Shown piece by piece: positions 36,001-42,133 of a stretch of 64,000 bases of DNA. A program made the position numbers and the translations under genes. This DNA comes from UBA4416 sp040386075 (GTDB lineage Bacteria; Bacteroidota; Bacteroidia; B-17B0; Aurantibacillaceae). The notes below the pieces were generated by a model. That model did not search any database, was not told the origin of the DNA, and saw nothing but the letters and a program-made list of their open reading frames with translations. The DNA lies in NCBI GenBank assembly GCA_040386075.1, contig JAZKGE010000041.1:37383-101382 (forward strand), read 5' to 3'. Position 1 is the first letter of the stretch. Each line of letters starts with the position of its first letter.

Positions 36001-36168
36001 GAGAAAGGAAAAAAATTAATGACAAAGAATTTCAAGGACTTTTTACTACAGATCCATACCTTACCAATGCATCAGCAACAGGAGCAGCTTGACAAAAAGA
36101 TCATCAACTGGATGGGCAATGAACATGCGCAGGTAGATGACATCTTAATTATTGGCTTAAAACTCTAA
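33019..36168 (+). CDS. Two-component-propeller sensor with Y_Y_Y and SpoIIE phosphatase domains
   Basis: 1049 residues. Signal peptide to ~20. Residues ~25-630 are two-component-regulator propeller repeats (SVKCIFQDSYGYMWFATQGGGVSKFDG repeated as NDVICITEDKDRNIWIGT...), then Y_Y_Y (~665-735; TFKFKALSTQTSHYQFLLEGYD), a membrane helix (WWFYITSIIVIIASIFSF), a coiled coil and a SpoIIE/PP2C phosphatase (~800-1049; FKPRDIVSGDFYW, VDCTGHGVPGAFMSM, DGMDMALCMID, TDGYADQFGG, VDDILIIG). Periplasmic sensing controls a cytoplasmic Ser/Thr phosphatase. Its stop abuts the mscS stop with no spacer. Confidence 0.92.
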   Translation: MLKRIVFILILISGYSFLRAQDYNFKHYGQKQGLVNSSVKCIFQDSYGYMWFATQGGGVSKFDGNTFTNYDKQDGLVGNDVICITEDKDRNIWIGTVDGVSKFDRKHFTNYSTKNGLKENKVFHILCDDNKTWISTFGGGIAILEGQTFSYLNTSSGLSSDKVFSVFKDKQNKYWIGTSKGGINIYNGKSFTVIKDAKNFNSSSAFCFFESSDSKIWIGTPGKGIYYIEGNVFHQLDIPLINTDYISGITEDKQHNIWCATEHGLIKIKPDLKYKLFNTNNGLSGIDISSVLCDYEGEIWVSCFGNGVFKLTNEALSVYTKQHGLSENRVFAFCKKNSGFLFSTTNGLNYFNDSIIEKVVLPNELNETIITSLLYENKKLYAGTDSKGLFILSETNKNNFSVIKHINKIDTIELKTIVTCIQKHENSSTIWLSLYGSGILKITDNTTQLYTRENNTLPTNDVLCIYLIKNDLWIGTIGEGLMKLNTTDNSLKTYSAKEGFTSKSVFSINEINSKMIAGTIDEGLFILDQNRFINYTKKDGLLSNAINAIQKANANTIWIGTDLGVNKISLNKDYSILEVKAYTDEDGLKSAAIEQNATLEQNGFIYFGTGEGLVSYNSKEDIISKQKPKLVITDLLLKHSKIDSTKVQYAGLSKLNLPINPIFNYKQNDITFKFKALSTQTSHYQFLLEGYDKDWSPLQTNTEAVFTNLSPGKYIFKLKAINKYNVESDVVEYAFEITPPFYMRWWFYITSIIVIIASIFSFIKYRTQKLIREKQVLETKVTERTSELKSANLHLNIAIEEIKDSINYAERIQSSILPETSVIKEHLPNSFILFKPRDIVSGDFYWFSKTDDKLFIACVDCTGHGVPGAFMSMIGNSLLNEIVLTKKITSPSSILSSLNRSIFKVLKQNTSESRDGMDMALCMIDRKTNVLTYAGANRELLLIRNAELIEYKPTKNAIGGFTDSNTIFKETSIEIQANDLFYMTTDGYADQFGGEKGKKLMTKNFKDFLLQIHTLPMHQQQEQLDKKIINWMGNEHAQVDDILIIGLKL

Positions 36169-36990
36169 TTACCCGTTAAAGACAATTCGTTTTTGTATTG
36201 GAGCGGTAATGTCGTGCTTATCAAATATTCGTTTAACGATCTCCACAACATCAGAGTTGATCTGGGCGTAATTAGCAGCTGAACTATATGGCTTGATAGA
36301 AAGGGTTACAGCATTGTCGATAATTTTAACAGCCGCTATTTCAGGTATAGGGTCTTTTAAAATATGCTCATGTTTCAATAAAGCCTCTGTCAATAGCTCC
36401 TTTACTTTATCAATGTCGTTGGCAGCAGATATAACAACCTGTACGTCGCCTCGTAAAACGCCATTCTTGGTATAATTCACTATTGTGCCATTTGATACAG
36501 CACCGTTTGGTAAAATAATTGTTTTAAGATCGGCGGTTAAAAGTATAGTATTGAATATTTGTATCTCTTTTACTGTTCCGCTTTGTCCTTGCGCCTCAAT
36601 TGTATCGCCTACCCTGTATGGTTTGAATATCAGGATCAAAACACCTCCGGCAAAATTAGATAAGGAACCCTGTAAAGCCAACCCTACAGCTAAACCGGCA
36701 GCTCCTAATATGGTCACAAAAGATGTAGTTCCTATGCCGATCATACCGGCTACTGTAACGATTAGGATCACCTTTAAACCAATTGAAATAAGACTGCGTA
36801 AAAAACTACGCAATGAAATATCCAGGTCGCGTCGCTCCATGGATCTGGTAGCAATCTTTGATAAACGTTTGATCAACCACATACCGATTATAAGTACCAG
36901 TAAAGCGCCAACAACTTTTGGTGTATATTCAATTAAAATAGAAATAACATGTTCAATATGTTTTTCGATATTTAAAGGTTTAATGTTCAT
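36169..36990 (-). CDS. mscS: Small-conductance mechanosensitive channel
   Basis: 273 residues, close to E. coli MscS. Three membrane helices, the third being the Gly/Ala-rich pore helix (GAAGLAVGLALQGSLSNFAGGVLIL), followed by the beta domain with YRVGDTIEAQGQSGTVKEI and LPNGAVSNGTIVNY. Releases solutes on hypo-osmotic shock. Convergent with the sensor gene. Confidence 0.94.
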   Translation of the reverse strand: MNIKPLNIEKHIEHVISILIEYTPKVVGALLVLIIGMWLIKRLSKIATRSMERRDLDISLRSFLRSLISIGLKVILIVTVAGMIGIGTTSFVTILGAAGLAVGLALQGSLSNFAGGVLILIFKPYRVGDTIEAQGQSGTVKEIQIFNTILLTADLKTIILPNGAVSNGTIVNYTKNGVLRGDVQVVISAANDIDKVKELLTEALLKHEHILKDPIPEIAAVKIIDNAVTLSIKPYSSAANYAQINSDVVEIVKRIFDKHDITAPIQKRIVFNG

Positions 36991-37030
36991 GTTTTTATTT
37001 TTATATTTAGACTTCGAAGATAATTAATTG

Positions 37031-38083
37031 ATGCGTTTAATTTTAGTCATATTACTTTTTATTTTTAGCAGTAACTCTTTCTTTGCCCAAAAGAAAGGCT
37101 GGGATACCACCTATTATACAAAATACAGGAACAGACTGATCGTTTCTTTTTTTCAATCTTACAGAAATTATCAAATTGATATTGCACAGAAATTAACCAA
37201 AGACTCTTTAGGGAAATCAAACATATCCTATCTTGCAGAGGCTAACCTGATCTATGGGTTAGAGGTTAATTATGATAAATTTAATGTATCCATTGGTTTT
37301 AAAAATCCATCAAGGGATAAAGCTAAAAAGGGCGATACCAAATATCAAAATTATGCCTTAAATATTGGTGGCAACCGTTGGATCCTGGAAAACAGCTACC
37401 GCAGTTACAGTGGATTTTACAACAAAAATACCTCCAGTTACGATACAAGTTTTCTAAGAACAGGTGTGTATGATCAGTTTCCAAAACTGAGTACCGAAGC
37501 ATATAAAACCAAATTCTTATTTTTCACTAACGCTAATAAATTTTCGTTCAAGTCTGGCTACTCCTGTAATTACCAACAAAGGAGATCAGCTTTTAGCTTT
37601 GTGCTATCAGCCAATATTTATTACAACCGAATGAATTCCGACAGTTCGTTCTTTCCATACCCTATCAGAGATTATTATGATACGCACCGCTCTATGAATG
37701 GATTGAATGTATTTGCTTTTTCAGTATACGGAGGTGCCAGCTGGAACCTGGTGTTATGGAAAGCCTTTTTTATGAACCTTACATTGATTATTGGGCCTGA
37801 AGAACAATGGAGAGAATACAGATACCTGGATACTTATCCTACACGAAACATTTTTTACAGTTCTATCTCCGGAGATTTCAGAGGTTGCATAGGATTGAAT
37901 TTCAAGAAATTTTTTGTGCTGTTAAGTGCTACTTCTGATTTTAGCTGGTACAATGCCAGCCAGATTACTTACTTATCGAAATATGGCGGCGTCAATTTTT
38001 CGTTAGGATACCGCTTTAGGATGAAGCCTTCCAAAGGCTATCAAAAATTTCAACAAAGTAAATTATACAGAAGGCTGGGTTAA
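37031..38083 (+). CDS. DUF4421-like outer-membrane protein
   Basis: 350 residues from the ATG at 37031 (a TTG directly before it is less likely). Signal peptide to FFAQ (~19). The body is aromatic and beta-rich (YYTKYRNRLIVSFFQSYRNYQ, NYALNIGGNRWILENSYRSYSGFY, FSFVLSANIYYNRMNSD, GGVNFSLGYRFR), which fits the DUF4421 family of predicted barrels; assignment from memory. Its stop is two bases from that of the convergent AMP nucleosidase gene. Confidence 0.65.
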   Translation: MRLILVILLFIFSSNSFFAQKKGWDTTYYTKYRNRLIVSFFQSYRNYQIDIAQKLTKDSLGKSNISYLAEANLIYGLEVNYDKFNVSIGFKNPSRDKAKKGDTKYQNYALNIGGNRWILENSYRSYSGFYNKNTSSYDTSFLRTGVYDQFPKLSTEAYKTKFLFFTNANKFSFKSGYSCNYQQRRSAFSFVLSANIYYNRMNSDSSFFPYPIRDYYDTHRSMNGLNVFAFSVYGGASWNLVLWKAFFMNLTLIIGPEEQWREYRYLDTYPTRNIFYSSISGDFRGCIGLNFKKFFVLLSATSDFSWYNASQITYLSKYGGVNFSLGYRFRMKPSKGYQKFQQSKLYRRLG

Positions 38084-38085
38084 AC

Positions 38086-38856
38086 CTAAAACTTCAAATG
38101 CTTCACAGAGATCCCTGAATTTTGTAATTCTTTCAATGAATTGATCCCGATCTTTAGATGATCGTTCACAAAATCAGTGGTTACTTTTTTATCGCTTTCT
38201 TCGGTTTTTACTCCTTCTGGTATCATAGGCTGATCGCTGACTAACAATAAAGCGCCAACTGGAATTTCGTTATGAAAACCAACACTGAAAATAGTAGCCG
38301 TTTCCATATCAATAGCCATCGCGCGAATCACTTTTAAATACTCTTTGAATTTTTCATCGTGTTCCCAAACTCTTCGGTTAGTAGTGTAAACCGTTCCTGT
38401 CCAGTAATCGCGGCCACTTACACGAATGGTATATGAAATGGCTTTTTGTAAATTAAAAGATGGCAAGGCTGGTACTTCGCTTGGAAAATAATCGTTGGAT
38501 GTTCCTTCACCTCTGATAGCTGCAATTGGCAAGATCAGATCGCCAATTTGATTTTTCTTTTTCAAACCGCCACATTTTCCTAAAAACAAAACCGCTTTTG
38601 GATGAATAGCTGTTAACAGGTCCATAATAGTTGCTGCCATAGCACTACCCATACTGAAATTGATGATCGTAATGCCATCATGTGTTGCGGTTTGCATCGG
38701 TCTGTCTAATCCCTCTACTTCTACTCCATTCCAGTCGGCAAACATTTTTACATAACCACCAAAATTGGTTAGCAATATATATTGTCCAAATTCTTCTAAT
38801 TTTTTTCCGGTGTAACGTGGTAACCAGTTATTTACAATTTCCTCTTTAGTCTTCAT
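38086..38856 (-). CDS. amn: AMP nucleosidase (short form)
   Basis: 256 residues: the nucleosidase domain only, without the extra N-terminal domain of E. coli Amn, as usual in Bacteroidota. Cleaves AMP to adenine and ribose 5-phosphate. Seen: THDGITIINFSMGSAMAAT, LFLGKCGGLKKKNQIGDLILP, RGEGTSNDYFPSEVPALPSF and the AIDMETATIFSVG phosphorylase-superfamily motif. Confidence 0.9.
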   Translation of the reverse strand: MKTKEEIVNNWLPRYTGKKLEEFGQYILLTNFGGYVKMFADWNGVEVEGLDRPMQTATHDGITIINFSMGSAMAATIMDLLTAIHPKAVLFLGKCGGLKKKNQIGDLILPIAAIRGEGTSNDYFPSEVPALPSFNLQKAISYTIRVSGRDYWTGTVYTTNRRVWEHDEKFKEYLKVIRAMAIDMETATIFSVGFHNEIPVGALLLVSDQPMIPEGVKTEESDKKVTTDFVNDHLKIGINSLKELQNSGISVKHLKF

Positions 38857-38968
38857 CTATCTGATTTTTTGATTAAGCTAAGGTACAAAGTAATTTTATG
38901 TTTAGAAGATTATTATTTTATCAATTTAATGTTATGGTTAGTTTGGGTAAGATTTGATTTAAAAATTT

Positions 38969-39058
38969 GGGCGCGTTCGGCGGGAGCCGAACCGGGCTGT
39001 CACTGCAATCTTTTTTGCTTCACAAAAAAGGATTTCCGTTTGCATCCCTCGCGCGGCT
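38969..39058 (-). repeat. GC-rich two-hairpin intergenic repeat, copy D
   Basis: Read on plus: GGGCGCGTTCGGCGGGAGCCGAACCGGGCT..., then ATCTTTTTTG CTTCA CAAAAAAGGAT, then GCATCCCTCGCGCG. Hairpin 2 is GTTCGGC GGGA GCCGAAC, differing from B and C by a G-to-T change in one arm matched by C-to-A in the other. With copy E it forms an inverted pair 42 bp apart. Confidence 0.85.
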
Positions 39059-39100
39059 TTACTTTTCAACTTGGGAACTAAGTTCTAAATTCGCATTATG

Positions 39101-39200
39101 CTCGCGTGAGGGATGCGAGCGAAAATCCTTTTGCCTGCCTCCTGCAAAAGATTGAAGCGGGTCAGCCCGACGGCGCCCGTTCTTTGCGCCGACACGCCCA
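39101..39200 (+). repeat. GC-rich two-hairpin intergenic repeat, copy E
   Basis: CTCGCGTGAGGGATGCGAG...; hairpin 1 CTTTTGC, 9-nt loop, GCAAAAG; hairpin 2 CGGCGC...GCGCCG; ends ACACGCCC. Open frames starting in D or E and running into the next gene are not accepted as its true N terminus. Confidence 0.85.
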
Positions 39201-39255
39201 AATCTTTTTACCTCTTATCTTTATTATTATTTCTTCTATCTTTATTGCATTAATT

Positions 39256-39717
39256 ATGAATTTACCTGTACTTAATTTTCCGGTTGTTGAGTTCCGTTTT
39301 CAAAAAAATGAAAAAGGAAACCTGCAGGTATTTGATATCATTCGTAAAAAGTTTGTGGATATAACTCCCGAAGAATGGGTAAGGCAGCACATCATTCATT
39401 TTTTGGTCAATTACAAACAAGTTCCTGCTTCTATGATATCTGTAGAAAAGCAACTGGTGTTGAATAACACCAAACGACGAACCGATCTGGTAGTATTTAA
39501 TCCAATTATAAAGCCTTTAATGATCGTTGAATGCAAAGCGCCTGAAGTTAAAATTGATCAACGCACCGTGAATCAGGCTTTACGCTATAATTTGCAACTA
39601 AACGTGCCCTCTGTTTTTTTGAGCAACGGGCATCAACATGTATTCCTTAAACTGAGTCCAAACGAACCTGAAATACTTAAAGATGTTCCTGACTACGAAA
39701 ATCTGCTCAAATTCTAG
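39256..39717 (+). CDS. Type I restriction HsdR_N-domain protein (PD-(D/E)XK nuclease fold)
   Basis: 153 residues from the ATG at 39256; upstream frame belongs to repeat E. One domain of the HSDR_N_2 family: EEWVRQHIIHFLV, then the nuclease motif RRTDLVVFN...MIVECKAP (D followed by ExK) and a conserved QALRYNLQLNVPSVFLSNG. The motif residues are intact. No methylase, specificity or helicase subunit is present, so it is not part of a restriction system here; in Bacteroidota this gene is usually solitary. Cellular role unknown. Confidence 0.85.
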   Translation: MNLPVLNFPVVEFRFQKNEKGNLQVFDIIRKKFVDITPEEWVRQHIIHFLVNYKQVPASMISVEKQLVLNNTKRRTDLVVFNPIIKPLMIVECKAPEVKIDQRTVNQALRYNLQLNVPSVFLSNGHQHVFLKLSPNEPEILKDVPDYENLLKF

Positions 39718-39884
39718 CTTTTTGTAGACATTTTGTAACTTTTTAATAATTAACGAGTTAAACTATTTAGCAAATGTTAAAATTGTTAAAATGTTAATAA
39801 TAAACATGTTATTAACAGCATTTAACAATGCTTTTTTAAAATAAAAACAATATACTTGCAAAACTGGAAATTTTAACAGAAAAA

Positions 39885-40913
39885 GTGAAAACCAAAAACA
39901 TAGCCATAACTTTATTAATGATGGGATCATCATTAATGGCTAGTGCATTTTCACCTGCTACTATAAATACAAATATTAAGCCAAACAACTTCTTCACATT
40001 TTCAACTCTTAATCCGGATGAAAAGCCGATAAAAGATGATGGTAAAAAGAAAGCAGTGAAGCGTGACGATACAACCAAAACAACAATTAATCCTTTAAGC
40101 CTTGTTCTTCATTCAGAGGATCATGAAGACGAGGAAGTTGATTCATTATTGGCTTTCCCGTCAAATGACCTTTACTCTAGCTGGGATACAACAGTTATAC
40201 ACCCTTATTCTTTTGCTGATAGCTTTAAACAGGATTCAGCAATGGTGAAATTAACCGAAGCTACAGACTGTGGATTTGTATTACCATTTAATGGAAATGT
40301 AACCTCAGAATTTGGCTGGAGAAAAAGAAGACCTCATTATGGTACAGATATAGATCTTGAAACCGGAGATACTGTTATGGCAGCTTTTGACGGAATGGTA
40401 CGAATTGCCAAACTAAATAGAAGTTATGGTAACGTTGTCATCATCCGCCATAAAAACGGTTTGGAAACAGTTTACGCTCACTTATCAAAAATATTGGTTG
40501 AACCAGGACAAACAATTGAAGCCGGACAAATTTTAGGATTGGGTGGAAACACAGGACATTCATTTGGTGCTCATTTACATTTTGAAATTCGTTATTTGGG
40601 TCAGGCAATGGATGCTGAAGATTTTATTGATTTTGCAACGGGTACTTTGAAAAAGAACGAGTGCATGATCACTAAAGCTGATGTTGAAACCAAATATGAC
40701 CTGAGAGCTTTGCACAGCCGTCAAAAAAGAGATTTACACCTAACACGTGCAACAGGAACTAAATCTAAATATGGTAAAGTATATACTGTAAAAAAAGGAG
40801 ATACTTTAGGACGTATTGCACAAAGAAACCATACTACCATCAAAGCCATCTGCAAAAAGAATGGCATCAAACAAACCAAAGTATTACGTTTGGGACAAAA
40901 ATTAAAAGTTTAA
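39885..40913 (+). CDS. M23 peptidase with C-terminal LysM domain
   Basis: 342 residues from GTG (VKTKNIAITLLMMGSSLMASAF signal peptide). A low-complexity linker precedes the LytM/M23 domain (~140-250) with zinc residues HYGTDID and HLHFE, followed by a spacer and a LysM peptidoglycan-binding motif (~295-342, YTVKKGDTLGRIAQRNHTT). The full catalytic set suggests an active cell-wall endopeptidase. A 12-bp-stem terminator follows. Confidence 0.93.
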   Translation: MKTKNIAITLLMMGSSLMASAFSPATINTNIKPNNFFTFSTLNPDEKPIKDDGKKKAVKRDDTTKTTINPLSLVLHSEDHEDEEVDSLLAFPSNDLYSSWDTTVIHPYSFADSFKQDSAMVKLTEATDCGFVLPFNGNVTSEFGWRKRRPHYGTDIDLETGDTVMAAFDGMVRIAKLNRSYGNVVIIRHKNGLETVYAHLSKILVEPGQTIEAGQILGLGGNTGHSFGAHLHFEIRYLGQAMDAEDFIDFATGTLKKNECMITKADVETKYDLRALHSRQKRDLHLTRATGTKSKYGKVYTVKKGDTLGRIAQRNHTTIKAICKKNGIKQTKVLRLGQKLKV

Positions 40914-40932
40914 TCACTATCGAATATAAATG

Positions 40933-40965
40933 AAAGCCCTTTGTGAAACCACAAAGGGCTTTTTG
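40933..40965 (+). terminator. Terminator after the M23 peptidase gene
   Basis: AAAGCCCTTTGTG GAAAC CACAAAGGGCTTTTTG; about 12-bp perfect stem and T run, 20 bp after the stop. Confidence 0.88.
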
Positions 40966-41004
40966 TTTTTCTTTTGAAATGGATTATCTTTAATTAAAAG
41001 AAAA

Positions 41005-41550
41005 ATGATCATGGCAAAACAACTTCTTATTACCACGCTGCTTTTTCTTCAATTACTATCATTTGGACAAGTGACAAAAGTAACTGATGTACGTGAAATT
41101 ACTTTCTTAGAAGTGTATAAAGACGGCAGGCTACATTGGACAAGTGTAAAAGAACATAACAAGACACCTTATGTTATAGAGCAGTTCAGATGGAACAAAT
41201 GGATAAAAATAGGCGAAGTGGATGCCGTTGGTATGCCAACTCAAAATCAGTATTCATTTCATCCGGCACCACATCATGGCGAAAATATATTCAGGATCAT
41301 CCCATTTATAGGATCTGATTCTACTTCTTACAAAGATGTGAGATGGGTTGCGGAAATGCCCTTGGTAAAATTCAGTGTTCAAAAAAAAACACAGGAGATT
41401 ATTTTTAGTTCCGAAACCATGTATGAGATCAATACTATATCAGGTGAACTCATGAAAAGAGGTTATGCACTATCTGTATCCATTGAAAATCTCCCTAAAG
41501 GAAATTATATTTTAAATTATGACAATTTAAGTACTGAGTTTAAAAAATAA
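41005..41550 (+). CDS. Small exported protein, unknown
   Basis: 181 residues (or from ATG 41011). Signal peptide LLITTLLFLQLLSFGQ. Mature part is beta-rich with a repeated style YVIEQFRWNKWIKIGEV and ENIFRIIPFIG, reminiscent of an Ig/Fn3 fold, and a C-terminal unit (YALSVSIENLPKGNYILNYDN) that resembles a shortened T9SS type A sorting domain lacking the usual FPNP start. Function not recognised. Confidence 0.65.
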   Translation: MIMAKQLLITTLLFLQLLSFGQVTKVTDVREITFLEVYKDGRLHWTSVKEHNKTPYVIEQFRWNKWIKIGEVDAVGMPTQNQYSFHPAPHHGENIFRIIPFIGSDSTSYKDVRWVAEMPLVKFSVQKKTQEIIFSSETMYEINTISGELMKRGYALSVSIENLPKGNYILNYDNLSTEFKK

Positions 41551-41585
41551 AACTGATTGTAATCCTATTTTAAATTTATTTAATC

Positions 41586-41750
41586 ATGACAAAGAGCAAA
41601 CCACTAATTATCATTCTTATTACATTAAACTGCATCGTATTACTAGGGCAGATCTGGCCGGAAGGTATTCCACCATTTGCCAGAATAGTAAACATTCTTT
41701 TTCTTGCCGCTAGTTTATTGTATTTTGTTTTATCATTAAAAAAACAATAA
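41586..41750 (+). CDS. 54-residue double-helix membrane protein
   Basis: ATG 41586 to TAA 41748-41750. Two hydrophobic helices (PLIIILITLNCIVLLGQIW and IVNILFLAASLLYFVLSL) are joined by a short EGIPPFAR loop; the ends are Lys-rich (MTKSK, LKKQ), giving a hairpin with both ends in the cytoplasm. It is followed after 5 bp by the cupin gene. Codon use matches the neighbours, so I consider it real. Confidence 0.6.
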   Translation: MTKSKPLIIILITLNCIVLLGQIWPEGIPPFARIVNILFLAASLLYFVLSLKKQ

Positions 41751-41755
41751 TTAAA

Positions 41756-42121
41756 ATGTACAATATAGCGTTTCAACATATCAACTGGGAACAGATTGAA
41801 AAAACAGAACACAAAGGTGAAACCGGGACATCTTTCTGGCAAACCTTAATGCTGGATGGGTTAAGAATTAGGGTTGTTGAATATTCAGCAAACTATCTGG
41901 CCGATCATTGGTGCCAGAAAGGACATGTGGTACATTGCCTGGAAGGTAGCTTTATCAGCGAAATGGAAAACGCTGAAAACATCGTACTTTCCAAGGATAT
42001 GAGTTATGTAGTTTCTGACGGCCTGAGCTCACATCGTTCCTATTCCAAAAACGGCGCGAAATTACTCATCATAGATGGTGGATTTTTAAATCCACATAAA
42101 ACTGCTAGCTTTGATAAATAA
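41756..42121 (+). CDS. DHCW-motif cupin-fold protein
   Basis: 121 residues. Contains the naming motif ADHWCQKGHVVHCLEG (DH-W/C variant of DHCW) and the beta-sheet pattern of a small cupin (FISEMENAENIVLSKDMSYVVSD). Usually a single-domain cytoplasmic protein of unknown substrate. Closely linked to the small membrane protein before it and the sensor kinase after it (12 bp). Confidence 0.82.
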   Translation: MYNIAFQHINWEQIEKTEHKGETGTSFWQTLMLDGLRIRVVEYSANYLADHWCQKGHVVHCLEGSFISEMENAENIVLSKDMSYVVSDGLSSHRSYSKNGAKLLIIDGGFLNPHKTASFDK

Positions 42122-42133
42122 GTAAATATAAAA

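Noticed and set aside
39106..39255. N-terminal extension of the HsdR_N protein
   Set aside because: This stretch is repeat E; the family-like sequence begins at the ATG at 39256.
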